A stretch of 64,000 bases of DNA from Fluviicola taffensis DSM 16823 (lineage in GTDB: Bacteria > Bacteroidota > Bacteroidia > Flavobacteriales_D > Crocinitomicaceae): the NCBI RefSeq assembly GCF_000194605.1, contig NC_015321.1:806001-870000 (forward strand), in the 5' to 3' direction. The notes below the pieces were generated by a model that was not told where the DNA came from, ran no database searches, and saw nothing but the letters and a program-made list of their open reading frames with translations. This document shows positions 26,417 to 35,851 of the stretch, in pieces (within the stretch, counting starts at the first letter, position 1; every line of letters begins with the position of its first letter). Both the position numbers and the translations under genes were made by a program.

Positions 26417-27026
26417 GCTATATATCTTTCCATACAGCGGTTCGGGCTTAGAGGTTTTGGATTGCATTGATGACATTTCCAACATCGTTTTCGTATCCGA
26501 CAATCAAGAGCACATTGGCAAAAATTTTCATGGGATTCCTGTTATTTCAGGAAATGAGTTTCAAAAAGTTAGCATACCTCACTTGATTAGTGTTCACGGA
26601 AGCGTTGCATCTTATCAGAATAGGTTGGAGACTATTCAGAGATTCAACAGCGACGTCTTATGGGAAACCGTTATCCATCCAAGTGCCGTTGTTTCAAAAT
26701 ATGCCAAGATCGGGAAGAATGTATTCATTTCTGCGGGAGTTTCAATTGGTCCGAATGCCACTATTGATGACCACGTAATTATACTTGCAAACTCAACCGT
26801 TCATCATGATTCTCATATTGGAACAGGAAGTATTATCTGCGGAAATGTTTTGGTAGCAGGAAATGTTGAAATCGGAAAGCAAGTTTACATTGGCGCCGGT
26901 TCTACTATCAAAAATGGAATTATAATTGATTCTAACTCGTTGATTGGAATGGGTAGCGCGGTGCTTAATTCCGTTGGCGAGAATGAAGTTTGGTATGGAA
27001 ACCCGGCTAAAAAAATCACGCACTAA
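26409..27026 (+). CDS. NeuD/PglD-family sugar acetyltransferase
   Basis: 205 residues. The N-terminal ~75 residues form a small Rossmann-like domain (YIFPYSGSGLEVLDC), followed by a left-handed beta-helix of hexapeptide repeats (IHPSAVVSKYAKIGKNVFI, GPNATIDDHVI, IGTGSIICGNVLVAGNVEIG, VYIGAGSTI) and the closing NEVWYGNPAKKI. The catalytic-type His lies in STVHHDSHIG (~127-136). The family N- or O-acetylates sugars with acetyl-CoA; PglD acetylates the 4-amino group made by the aminotransferase PglE, which matches the overlapping upstream aminotransferase. Confidence 0.9.
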   Translation: MDKLYIFPYSGSGLEVLDCIDDISNIVFVSDNQEHIGKNFHGIPVISGNEFQKVSIPHLISVHGSVASYQNRLETIQRFNSDVLWETVIHPSAVVSKYAKIGKNVFISAGVSIGPNATIDDHVIILANSTVHHDSHIGTGSIICGNVLVAGNVEIGKQVYIGAGSTIKNGIIIDSNSLIGMGSAVLNSVGENEVWYGNPAKKITH

Positions 27027-27036
27027 TTGTTCCATT

Positions 27037-27786
27037 ATGACGAACAGGGAAAAATACTATTTTGATGATTTTACAACTGCAAATTATCAAAATCTAATAC
27101 GAATAGGCAAGGAAAATTACGATTTCAAATTATATCATGAACTTGAAAATCAGGATAATTTTATTCTATTGAGACATGATATCGATTTTTCCCCTCAAAG
27201 AGCACTTAGATGCGCACAAATAGAAAATGCCGAAGGTGTTCGGACAACATACTTTATCCATTTGCACAGCGAATTCTATAACGTATTCGAAAAAGAAGCA
27301 TTTAATTCAATCAGGCAAATTATTGAATTGGGACATGACGTCGGGGTTCATTTCGATACGCATTTTTACGATATTCAAACAGAGGATGAAATTCGCCTTC
27401 ACCTTAACGAAGAAAAATTGCTGTTGGAATCGTTATTTAAGGTGAAAATCCACTCGTTCTCATTTCATAATACCAACGCTTTCATATTAAACTGCAGAAA
27501 ACCGGAATATGCAGGATTGATCAACTGCTACTCAGACTTTTTTCAACAAGAAATGAAATACTGTTCGGACAGTAATGGCTACTGGCGTTATGAACGAATG
27601 GAAGATGTAATTCGATCCAAATTCCGAAAATTGCATCTGCTTACGCATTGTGAATGGTGGACAGAAGAAGTCATGAGTCCCTGGCAAAAAATTCAAAGGG
27701 CAATTGACGGCAGAGCAGACGCTTGTAAACAACTCTATTCTGATTTGTTACATAGAAACAACATGATTAATGTTGACTGGGATTAA
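27037..27786 (+). CDS. Polysaccharide deacetylase-like (NodB-fold) protein
   Basis: The ATG at 27037 is used instead of an in-frame start at 26944 that lies inside the acetyltransferase gene; it gives 249 residues. LLRHDIDFSPQRAL (~44-57) carries the HD pair of CE4 deacetylases and GHDVGVHFDTHFY (~101-113) the second metal-binding region. SFSFHNTNAF follows at ~142-151. Members without full CE4 activity also occur in capsule loci, so deacetylation of a glycan amino sugar is likely but not certain. There is no signal peptide, so it would act in the cytoplasm on a precursor. Confidence 0.75.
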   Translation: MTNREKYYFDDFTTANYQNLIRIGKENYDFKLYHELENQDNFILLRHDIDFSPQRALRCAQIENAEGVRTTYFIHLHSEFYNVFEKEAFNSIRQIIELGHDVGVHFDTHFYDIQTEDEIRLHLNEEKLLLESLFKVKIHSFSFHNTNAFILNCRKPEYAGLINCYSDFFQQEMKYCSDSNGYWRYERMEDVIRSKFRKLHLLTHCEWWTEEVMSPWQKIQRAIDGRADACKQLYSDLLHRNNMINVDWD

Positions 27787-27814
27787 TATCGTATCAAACT
27801 AAGGGTTTTACTAA

Positions 27815-28870
27815 ATGAAAATTTTACTTATTCATAACTTAGCTTCCTCTCATTCGACATTGGCAAATTCCCTCAATAAAATAAAAGGGATACAGGCAAA
27901 ATACATTACAACCTCAAAACACCACTACGTTTCGGAAAATGAATTTGGCACTTATATTCCTCTTTACGTTTCAAAAAAAAAGCCCTTTGCATTCCTGCTT
28001 CATAAACTGACATTCAAAAGACGGATAAAAAAACTCATTCAATGGTCAGATGTCGTTTATTACCTGTGGGATAGTTTATTGGAGGAAGAAGATTTGAAAT
28101 TAGCCTATTCTTTAGGAAAACCGATTTTTATTGAATGGATGGGCAGCGATATTCGGGACCCTGAAAAATTGCGAAAAATAAATCCATGGTTTGACGAGAC
28201 ATTCGATAAAGGCTACGAGTACAAAGACCTGGAATCTTCTGATCGGAAAAACGGAGTTCAACTCAAATTTTCCAACTATAAAGCTCAGGCACTTGCTGCT
28301 CCGGAAATGAAATTGTACATTCGGGAGGATCTGTTTCCTCTCCCGAAAACCCTTTTCCAGCGAATTGAGATTAAAAAATTTTCACCTGCATTTCCTGAAA
28401 TATCCATTCAAAGACCGAAGATTGTTCACTCTCCCTCTGCCCCGATTGCCAAAGGCACACCAACCATTGAAAAAGTGATATCCGAATTAAAAGAAACGCA
28501 TGATTTCGACTTTGTTTACCTGCATGGAATGTCAAGAGACCAGGTACTGAAAGAAATGCAAACGGCTGACATTTTTCTGGATCAAATCATTTGTGGTGGC
28601 TATGGTATGGCTGCCTGCGAAGCAATGGCATTCGGAAAACCTGTCATGTGCTATTTATTACCGGAATTATTCGAACTCGGATTGCCATTGGATTGTCCGA
28701 TCATAAATACAGATCCCGGCAATCTGAAAGAAAACCTGGTCCGTCTTCTATCCGATCCAGGATTGCGAAATCAAACTGGGATTAAAAGCAGGAATTTTAT
28801 TGAAAAGTATCATGATTCCGATAAAATTGCCGCTCAATTAGTTGACATTTTTAACGATACCCAGCAATGA
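27815..28870 (+). CDS. GT-B fold glycosyltransferase (GT4-like)
   Basis: 351 residues. The N-terminal half holds a Rossmann domain (KILLIHNLASSHSTLANSL) and IEWMGSDIRD (~108-117). The C-terminal half has the donor-binding region: VHSPSAPIAKGTPTIEKVI (~207-225), ADIFLDQIICGGYGMAACEAMAFGKP (~251-276), where the E of EAMAFGKPV is the GT4/GT1 nucleotide-sugar contact. It probably adds one sugar to the lipid-linked repeat unit at the cytoplasmic face of the membrane. Donor and acceptor are unknown. It overlaps the flippase gene by 4 bp. Its codon use looks richer in G and C than the first genes of the locus. Confidence 0.85.
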   Translation: MKILLIHNLASSHSTLANSLNKIKGIQAKYITTSKHHYVSENEFGTYIPLYVSKKKPFAFLLHKLTFKRRIKKLIQWSDVVYYLWDSLLEEEDLKLAYSLGKPIFIEWMGSDIRDPEKLRKINPWFDETFDKGYEYKDLESSDRKNGVQLKFSNYKAQALAAPEMKLYIREDLFPLPKTLFQRIEIKKFSPAFPEISIQRPKIVHSPSAPIAKGTPTIEKVISELKETHDFDFVYLHGMSRDQVLKEMQTADIFLDQIICGGYGMAACEAMAFGKPVMCYLLPELFELGLPLDCPIINTDPGNLKENLVRLLSDPGLRNQTGIKSRNFIEKYHDSDKIAAQLVDIFNDTQQ

Positions 28871-30336
28871 GATCATTATTAAAGCAACTAGTTGGTGAAA
28901 GTGCCATTTATGGGATCAGTGGGATTGTCACCAAATTCATCGGGATTTTCCTGGTTCCATTATACACGAATATTTTTGAGCCTTCAGACTACGGGATGAT
29001 CAATATCATCAATTCCTTTTTCTTTTTCGTGGGCATCTTTGTGGTTTTCGCTTTAGACAATTCGGCTGCACGCTGGTTTTACGATACGGAAGATCTGGAA
29101 GACCGTAAAAAAACCATTTCAAGTTGGTTTTGGTTTCAATTACTGATCACAACTGTCGTTTGCTCAGGAATCATCCTTCTTTCCGGGTTCCTCAGTAAGA
29201 AACTATTACACACAAACGATCCGGATTTATTTATTATTTCTGCAATCAGTGTATTTACAGGGGTTTTACCAATTATTGTTCAAAACTGGCTTCGAATGCA
29301 GCGCAAAGCAGTTCACACAGTTGTATTCAGCCTGCTTTACTCTTTACTAACGATCGGGCTCACGATCTATTTCGTTTTAATGGAACGGTCCGGAATTATT
29401 GGTGTCTTTTATGCCGTAGTCATCAGCAATTCAGTGGCAAGTATCTACTGCATTTTCCTGCTCAGATCATGGATCTCCATGAAGTATTTGTCAGGGAAAA
29501 GATTGAAAGAAATGCTGGTTTTTGCACTCCCACTCATCCCTACATCCATAGCCTTTTGGGTCATCAATAGTTCTTCAACCTTTGTATTGGACTATTTTTA
29601 TGATTTAGAGGAAGTCGGAATTTTTCAACTTGGATTAACCATTTCTTCAGCCGTTACGCTCTTTACCAGTTCTTTCCAAATGGCTTGGGGCCCCTTTGCT
29701 TATTCCATTATCAAAAAGGATAATGCAAAAGAAGTTTACAGTACCGTTCTAACTGCCTACACGATCATTGCAAACCTGATAGCACTTTCACTTGCCTTGT
29801 TTGCTTATGAGCTACTCGTTGTTTTTACAACACCCAATTATTATGATGCTTACCTTGTCGCCGGATTCTTGTCTTTTAATTCAACTATTTACAGTTACGT
29901 TTACATTATTGGGATTGGAAATGGAATTGTAAAAAACAATAAACCTTTGGCTATATCGGTATTATTGTCTGCCGCAGTGACAACAGGTCTATTAGTTGTG
30001 TTAACACCTATGTATGGAAAAACGGGAACTGCCATCAGTATGATTATCGGGAATATGATCATTCCTATTTACGTCTATTTCTCAGCTCAAAAAAGATACC
30101 ACATCCCCTATAAAATGATACTCGTTCTTTCACTTTGCGGGTTCTCATTCGGGCTGTACCTTCTATATCTTCTGATTAAAACAGATGTGACCTATATCAA
30201 TATCATTATCAAAGGAATTTTAATCATCGGATACATTATTTCCGGTTTTATAGCACTTTATCTCTGGGACCGAAAATCATTTGACGCAATCAAACAATTT
30301 TACAGCAATTTTAAAACCAGAAAAAACAAAGTTTAA
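28867..30336 (+). CDS. Polysaccharide repeat-unit flippase (Wzx-like, MOP superfamily)
   Basis: 489 residues with about fourteen TM helices. The N-terminal ESAIYGISGIVTKFIGIFLV (10-29) and PSDYGMINIINSF (~40-52) are typical of Wzx/RfbX proteins, as is the central MLVFALPLIPTSIAFWVINS (~217-236). It would flip undecaprenyl-linked repeat units from the cytoplasmic to the periplasmic face before polymerisation. It is the only flippase in the locus, pairing with the putative polymerase at 20922-22274 in a Wzx/Wzy-type pathway. Confidence 0.92.
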   Translation: MRSLLKQLVGESAIYGISGIVTKFIGIFLVPLYTNIFEPSDYGMINIINSFFFFVGIFVVFALDNSAARWFYDTEDLEDRKKTISSWFWFQLLITTVVCSGIILLSGFLSKKLLHTNDPDLFIISAISVFTGVLPIIVQNWLRMQRKAVHTVVFSLLYSLLTIGLTIYFVLMERSGIIGVFYAVVISNSVASIYCIFLLRSWISMKYLSGKRLKEMLVFALPLIPTSIAFWVINSSSTFVLDYFYDLEEVGIFQLGLTISSAVTLFTSSFQMAWGPFAYSIIKKDNAKEVYSTVLTAYTIIANLIALSLALFAYELLVVFTTPNYYDAYLVAGFLSFNSTIYSYVYIIGIGNGIVKNNKPLAISVLLSAAVTTGLLVVLTPMYGKTGTAISMIIGNMIIPIYVYFSAQKRYHIPYKMILVLSLCGFSFGLYLLYLLIKTDVTYINIIIKGILIIGYIISGFIALYLWDRKSFDAIKQFYSNFKTRKNKV

Positions 30337-30365
30337 ATTTGTAACTTCAATCAAGCATTCAATAC

Positions 30366-32036
30366 ATGTGTGGTATTTCGGGAATCGTATCTTTTACTCC
30401 ATCGGATAAATTTGTATCCGAAATTAAACTCATGACTGACAGTATCCGTCACAGAGGACCTGACGGTGAAGGACATTGGATCGATGAAAAAAACCAGGTT
30501 GCCTTGGGTCACAGAAGGCTTTCCATTATTGATCTTTCGGAGAAAGGGAAACAGCCCATGCATTACCTGGATCGGTATACGATTACATTTAACGGTGAAA
30601 TTTACAATTACATTGAGTTAAAACAACAACTGACAGAAGCTGGTTATTCCTTCACTTCTGATACAGACACTGAAGTTTTGCTTGCTTTATTCGACCAAAA
30701 AAAAGAGGCTTGTCTGCAGGATTTGGATGGGATGTTCTCTTTTGCAATCTGGGATGCTAAGGATGAAACTTTGTTTTGTGCCAGAGACCGTTTTGGAGAA
30801 AAGCCTTTTCACTATTGTTTTCATGACAATCAATTCTATTTTGCATCTGAAATGAAAGCACTTTGGGCAGCTTCCATTCCTAAAAAGAAGAATGACCGGC
30901 TGTTTACTCATTTTGAAAAGACAGGTTCTGTCCATCTTCCCGAAAACATCAACGAAACCTTTTATGAAGCTATCTGGCGTTTGGAACATGGACACTGGAT
31001 GAAAGTCAAACCGGACGGATCGCATGAAATTCAAAAGTATTACGATATCGACTGGAAAAAGCAAGATTGCAAACTGAACTTTCAGGATGCATGCATCGAG
31101 TTCAATCGCCTGTTTCAATTGAGTCTTACCCGGCGTTTCCGTTCCGATGTTCCCGTAGGAACAAGCCTAAGCGGTGGTTTGGATAGTTCTTCGATTGTTT
31201 GTAATATGAAACCCTACGCCCATCAGCAACAGGTTACTCCACTTACTTTTTCAGCCAGATTCAAGGACTTCAAAAAAGACGAAGGTTATTTCATTGAGAA
31301 GGTAATCGAAAAAACAGGTTTTGAATCCTACAATACCTGGCCGACAGGCATGGAAATGGCAAGTGATATTGAACAATTGTGCTTTCATCAAGAAGAACCC
31401 TTTGGAAGTGCCAGCATTTACGCACAATACCGCGTTCAACTCCTAGCAAAGGAAAAGAATGTTACTGTATTGATTGACGGCCAGGGAGCTGATGAAATTC
31501 TTGCAGGATATATTAACTATTACTCCGATTACCTGCAATCTTTATTCCACGAAAAACCTTTTTTTTCGCGCAAAAGAATCAAAGAACAGCATCGTTTTAT
31601 TGATTTTCACACACCTCATACTGGCCTGAAAAAAGCATTGATAAAAAGATTAAACTACTACGAAGTAAAAGGTAAGATAAAACCCAATAAAGCTGTAAAA
31701 AGGTTAAACGAACATCTTTACAATAGTACTATGCGCGGTCCCTTGCAAGACCTGTTGCGTTATGCTGACCGAAATTCCATGGCACATAGCAGAGAGATTC
31801 GCTTACCTTTCTTGTTCCATGAATTGGTAGAATTTTGTTTCTCTCTTCCTGATGAGTTCAAGCTAAAACTGGGATGGACTAAATATATTATGCGTGTCAC
31901 ATTTGAAGAAGTTTTACCAGAAGAAATTTGTTGGAGAAAAGAAAAAGTGGGATTCGAACCGCCGCAAAATGAATGGTTAGAGAATGCTGGCATAAACGCC
32001 TCCTGGAGATCGTATCTCTTAAATAAATTTGAATGA
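30366..32036 (+). CDS. asnB: Glutamine-hydrolysing asparagine synthase homologue in polysaccharide locus
   Basis: 556 residues. The N-terminal Ntn glutaminase begins at the catalytic Cys2 (MCGISGIVSF) and contains RHRGPDGEGHW and FNGEIYNY. The C-terminal synthetase domain carries the PP-loop SLSGGLDSSS (~262-271), IDGQGADEILAGY (~367-379) and the conserved EKVGFEPPQNEWL near residue 524-536. The enzyme amidates a carboxylate using glutamine and ATP. Homologues are frequent in surface-polysaccharide loci, where amidation of a uronic acid is suspected. It overlaps the next glycosyltransferase gene by 4 bp, which supports a glycan role over bulk asparagine synthesis. It is shorter than the second homologue at 42476-44374. 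Confidence 0.9.
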   Translation: MCGISGIVSFTPSDKFVSEIKLMTDSIRHRGPDGEGHWIDEKNQVALGHRRLSIIDLSEKGKQPMHYLDRYTITFNGEIYNYIELKQQLTEAGYSFTSDTDTEVLLALFDQKKEACLQDLDGMFSFAIWDAKDETLFCARDRFGEKPFHYCFHDNQFYFASEMKALWAASIPKKKNDRLFTHFEKTGSVHLPENINETFYEAIWRLEHGHWMKVKPDGSHEIQKYYDIDWKKQDCKLNFQDACIEFNRLFQLSLTRRFRSDVPVGTSLSGGLDSSSIVCNMKPYAHQQQVTPLTFSARFKDFKKDEGYFIEKVIEKTGFESYNTWPTGMEMASDIEQLCFHQEEPFGSASIYAQYRVQLLAKEKNVTVLIDGQGADEILAGYINYYSDYLQSLFHEKPFFSRKRIKEQHRFIDFHTPHTGLKKALIKRLNYYEVKGKIKPNKAVKRLNEHLYNSTMRGPLQDLLRYADRNSMAHSREIRLPFLFHELVEFCFSLPDEFKLKLGWTKYIMRVTFEEVLPEEICWRKEKVGFEPPQNEWLENAGINASWRSYLLNKFE

Positions 32037-33286
32037 AAAAAATATTAATAATCGCATACTTTTATCCTCCATGTAATGGAATAGCGGCATATAGACCCGC
32101 GGCATTTGCTAATGATTTTTCGATTGAACACGAAGTAAAGGTACTCACCAGACAATGGGAGGGAAATGAAAAGAGTTGGAATGATTACCTCAGTTCGAAT
32201 GAAAAATCAAAAACAACAGAGAAAATAAATGAAAAACTCGATGTAATTAGAATTCCTTACATTTCAAAAATCAGGAAAAAGAATAAGCTCAAAACTTTAT
32301 TCAAGCTCTGGCGAGGTGAAATGGAAACTGAAATAGTTCTTGATGATTTCTTTCAGGAAGCATGTGAACTAATTGAAAATTGGACTCCAGATTTGATTTT
32401 GGTGAGTGCTCCACCAAATAATTTGGTTTCCTTAGCTTCAGAATTAAATCGAAAATACACTATTCCATACATTGCCGATTTTAGGGATTTCGAAAATACC
32501 ATTACATTAAACAACTCGCTTAAAATCCCATTCAGAGATCTTTTCATTCATCGTTTTATTATGAAATCGATGAAAAGATCGCTTGAAAAATGTTCCGCGA
32601 TCGTTGGTGTAAACAATGAAATAACCAGCTACTTAGGTAAGGCAACCGGAAAACCATATAAAGTGATCTTTAACGGGTATGAACAATCGATTTTCAGTCA
32701 ATTTATCCCTTTAGAAAACCTAAAAAGCGAGTTATTCCATATCACACTTCTTGGTTCAATTTACCCCGAACATGAATATGAACTATTTCTGGAGTCCTTT
32801 CAAAAATTCATTCAAAATAATCCAAATCCTAAAGTCAAATTCAATTTTCTAGGCACAGATGTCATCCCAGAAGTTGGTACTGCAATTAGAAAAGCTATCC
32901 CAAGCGAATTTTTACATATTACCAATCGAATTCCAAGAGCTCAAGCACTTGAAGCACTTGAAGCAAGTCACATCGTTTGGAAACCTGAATATATTGGATT
33001 ATCTGGGGTGTATTCAGGAAAGATATTCGAATATCTCGGTGCCAAACGTCCCATTATTATTGCACCATCAACTGGTGATGTCTTAGATAAATTATTAGTA
33101 GAAACCAATGCAGGGGAGTCATTTAGCACAACCGATCAAATCACTTCCTATATCCAAGACCAATACGATGAATGGATTAAAAATGGATTTATTAACTACA
33201 ATGGTAAACCAGAGGCAATCTTATTCTACTCACGCGAAAATCAATCTAAGATATTATTGGAGTATATTTCCAGCCTTGGCATTTGA
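32033..33286 (+). CDS. Glycosyltransferase, GT4-like
   Basis: 417 residues. It opens with IIAYFYPPCNGIAAYRPAAFA (5-25), the Gly-rich acceptor loop of GT4 enzymes. PDLILVSAPPNNLV (~122-135) and IPYIADFRD (~146-154) follow, then a second Rossmann domain beginning VIFNGYEQSIF (~218-228), ITLLGSIYPEHEYE and a donor-site region near GLSGVYSGKIFEYLGAKRPI (~322-341), with the catalytic-region E in KIFEYLGA. It belongs to the same class as other sugar-adding enzymes in the locus; substrate unknown. Confidence 0.87.
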   Translation: MKKILIIAYFYPPCNGIAAYRPAAFANDFSIEHEVKVLTRQWEGNEKSWNDYLSSNEKSKTTEKINEKLDVIRIPYISKIRKKNKLKTLFKLWRGEMETEIVLDDFFQEACELIENWTPDLILVSAPPNNLVSLASELNRKYTIPYIADFRDFENTITLNNSLKIPFRDLFIHRFIMKSMKRSLEKCSAIVGVNNEITSYLGKATGKPYKVIFNGYEQSIFSQFIPLENLKSELFHITLLGSIYPEHEYELFLESFQKFIQNNPNPKVKFNFLGTDVIPEVGTAIRKAIPSEFLHITNRIPRAQALEALEASHIVWKPEYIGLSGVYSGKIFEYLGAKRPIIIAPSTGDVLDKLLVETNAGESFSTTDQITSYIQDQYDEWIKNGFINYNGKPEAILFYSRENQSKILLEYISSLGI

Positions 33287-33370
33287 TTAAAAAAACTTTC
33301 GATTCATAATTGTTCAAAATATGTTAACATTGAACTTCAAAAAATAGTATTTAGATTAAGGAGATAAATT

Positions 33371-34525
33371 ATGCTAAAATTGGTCACAATTATTGGTGCG
33401 CGGCCACAAATGATAAAAGCCGCAGCAATTTCAAGAGCAATTCGCTTACATTTTAACAACGAAATTGATGAAATAATTGTACACACTGGACAACATTATG
33501 ATGCTGCCATGTCACAAGTGTTTTTTGATGAATTACAAATTCCAAAGGAAAAATATAATTTAGAAATTGGTTCGGGAAGCCACGCTGTTCAAACGGCAAA
33601 AATGATGCTTGCTATCGAATCGGTCCTTCTCCAAGAAAAACCAGATGCCTTAATTACCTATGGCGATACGAATTCAACACTTGCTGCATGCCTAACTGCA
33701 GTTAAATTATTTATTCCTATTATCCATATTGAGGCTGGGGTTAGAGGATACAACAAACATTTCCCGGAAGAAGTAAATCGTTTAATTTGCGATCACCTTT
33801 CTTCCATGCTTTTTGTACCTACGATAGCAGGCATAGAATCATTGAAAAAGGAAAGCATTATCCACAACAATCAGGTAAAAGTCGCAAACTTTAATCAACC
33901 AAAAGTTTTTCTTACTGGAGATATTATGTACGATAATACTTTATATTTTTCAGCCATCAGTGAGCAAAAAAAAGATATAATACAAGCGAAGTACAAGTTA
34001 CCTGAAACATTTATTCTTGTAACTATTCACCGACCTAGCAACGTAGATGATTTCAATAAATTATATGGAATATTTACCGCAATTGAGCGCATATCCGTTG
34101 AATTCAACAAATCTTTCGTAATTCCAGTTCACCCAAGAACCAAAGCAATAATTGAGAAAAACAACGAATTATCGTCCCTGATTAAACAGTTGAACATATT
34201 ATTGATCCCTCCTGTGTCTTTCATCGAAATGATTTATCTTGAATCCACAGCTTCTTTTATCATGACAGATTCGGGAGGAGTACAGAAAGAAGCATATTTT
34301 CTCCAAAAACCTAGCATTATAATGTTGGATGAAACTCCGTGGACAGAATTAATTGAATCAGGAAATGCTATTCTAACTGGGAATGATCCAGAAAAAATTT
34401 ATTTGGCTTATAAAGAATTAACTCAAAAAAAATTAAAGTTTGATTTAAAACTATATGGTGACGGAAATGCTAGCACTTCCATTGTCCAAACAATTTTAAA
34501 GGATTTTAAAGGAAAAACAGTGTGA
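33371..34525 (+). CDS. wecB: Non-hydrolysing UDP-GlcNAc 2-epimerase family protein (WecB/WbpI type)
   Basis: 384 residues. Signatures: IIGARPQMIKAAAISRAI (6-23), VHTGQHYDAAMSQVF (~38-52), TYGDTNSTLAA (~96-106), HIEAGVRGYNKHFPEEVNR (~121-139) and the C-terminal TDSGGVQKEAYFLQKPSI (~299-316). It inverts C2 of UDP-GlcNAc to give UDP-ManNAc, or of a 2,3-diacetamido uronate as in WbpI; the RPQMIKAA form and a WbpG-like gene nearby make the second possible. The ATG is preceded by AAGGAG seven bases upstream, an unusually good Shine-Dalgarno for this phylum. Confidence 0.93.
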   Translation: MLKLVTIIGARPQMIKAAAISRAIRLHFNNEIDEIIVHTGQHYDAAMSQVFFDELQIPKEKYNLEIGSGSHAVQTAKMMLAIESVLLQEKPDALITYGDTNSTLAACLTAVKLFIPIIHIEAGVRGYNKHFPEEVNRLICDHLSSMLFVPTIAGIESLKKESIIHNNQVKVANFNQPKVFLTGDIMYDNTLYFSAISEQKKDIIQAKYKLPETFILVTIHRPSNVDDFNKLYGIFTAIERISVEFNKSFVIPVHPRTKAIIEKNNELSSLIKQLNILLIPPVSFIEMIYLESTASFIMTDSGGVQKEAYFLQKPSIIMLDETPWTELIESGNAILTGNDPEKIYLAYKELTQKKLKFDLKLYGDGNASTSIVQTILKDFKGKTV

Positions 34526-34740
34526 TAAGATAATATTTGCGGCCTTAATTGGTAAACCAACCATATACTATAATTTCTCCTAATACAGGAACTTGAATCA
34601 ACGGATGAGAAAATTTTGCGAGATATTGTTTGACGATTTCTCTTCCCCATTCATTTTCAATACAAGTCGAATAGGTAAATTTAATCAAATGCGGAAATCT
34701 AAGGGAATAAACAAGTATTTTAGCCTCAAATTGGTATTTT

Positions 34741-35850
34741 TTGAACATTTGCTACATTATATCGGATATTGATAAAGCTGTTTATTTTGAGCAGACAGCA
34801 CTTGCGCTTCGAAATAAAGGAACGAATGTTTCCTATATTCTGATTAACTGTACCAACTTGGCATTACATAATTTTCTGATGGAAAATGGCTTTCTTGTTC
34901 AAACCATCGAAACTAAAAGCTTGTGGAAATCTGGAAAAGCAATCCGAACTTGCCGCAGATTCTTGAAGGAACTATCCATTACACAAGTTCACTGCCACTT
35001 AGCTCATGCGAATTGGATTGGATTATGGGCTGCAAAACTTTCAGGAATTAAAACGCGAATGTTCACAAGACATTCTGGAGAACCGTTGAAAACCCATTGG
35101 AAAGAACGATTAATCGACAAAATTCAAAACCGCTTAGCCACCAAAATAGTTGCTATTTCCAAAAACATAGATGACTTATTAAGCAAGCAAGGCGTTCCTA
35201 AGTCAAAAAGAGAGATCATTCATCATGGGTTTGACTTAGAGCGGTTTTCGAATCCAAATTTGCTTGAGGTTGAACGCATTAAAAAGCAATACAATCCAGA
35301 TAACTTGAGCCCAACTATTGGAGTTATTTCACGATTTTTAGAATTAAAAGGAATTCAATATATAATTCCTGCATTTGAAAGTCTTTTGAAACAATATCCA
35401 AACGCACAATTAGCTTTATTCGGAGCCTCAGAAAATGCCGATTATTCTTCAACAATAAATGAGCTTTTAAAGAAGATACCAAAACAAAACGTTCAGATTG
35501 TTTCTTTTGAAAACAACGTTTTTGATTTGTATCAATTGTTCGATATCTACCTCCATGTTCCAATAAATCCAACTTGCGAGGCCTTTGGACAAACATATGT
35601 AGAAGCACTCGCTGCCGGAGTCCCGTCAATTTTCACGTTAAGTGGTATTGCAAGAGAATTTATTGTGAATGAAGAAAATGCATTGGTTGTTCCATTTGAA
35701 GACTCGGAAGCAATAGTAAATTCCATTATCCGTTTATTGGAAGATAAAGAGCTTCGTGAAAAATTACGTGTGAACGGGCAGAAAAGTGTCAATGAACTGT
35801 TCAGCTTCGAAACCTATATTGAACAGCTTCAAAGACTTTATTCCAAATAA
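34741..35850 (+). CDS. Glycosyltransferase, GT4 family
   Basis: 369 residues from a TTG start; an in-frame stop 33 bp upstream leaves no ATG option before ALALRNKG. QVHCHLAHANWIGLWAAKLS (~82-101) is the acceptor-domain segment. The donor domain begins KIVAISKNIDDLL (~135-147) and IIHHGFDLERF, with GVISRFLELKGIQYIIPAF (~193-211) and the catalytic EAFGQTYVEALAAGVPSIFT (~279-298; EX7E motif with both Glu present). The 215-bp spacer before it has no plus-strand gene. One base separates it from the next glycosyltransferase. Confidence 0.9.
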   Translation: MNICYIISDIDKAVYFEQTALALRNKGTNVSYILINCTNLALHNFLMENGFLVQTIETKSLWKSGKAIRTCRRFLKELSITQVHCHLAHANWIGLWAAKLSGIKTRMFTRHSGEPLKTHWKERLIDKIQNRLATKIVAISKNIDDLLSKQGVPKSKREIIHHGFDLERFSNPNLLEVERIKKQYNPDNLSPTIGVISRFLELKGIQYIIPAFESLLKQYPNAQLALFGASENADYSSTINELLKKIPKQNVQIVSFENNVFDLYQLFDIYLHVPINPTCEAFGQTYVEALAAGVPSIFTLSGIAREFIVNEENALVVPFEDSEAIVNSIIRLLEDKELREKLRVNGQKSVNELFSFETYIEQLQRLYSK

Positions 35851-35851
35851 T

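Noticed and set aside
31955-31975. GGATTCGAACC, looking like the T-arm of a tRNA on the minus strand
   Set aside because: It lies inside the asparagine-synthase homologue where it codes for the conserved KVGFEPPQNEW, and no acceptor, D or anticodon stems surround it.
34545-34748. Minus-strand open frame of 67 codons in the 215-bp spacer before a glycosyltransferase gene
   Set aside because: It ends inside the glycosyltransferase start region, overlaps another open frame, and its product shows no recognisable motif. It may be a decayed gene fragment, but nothing supports that.
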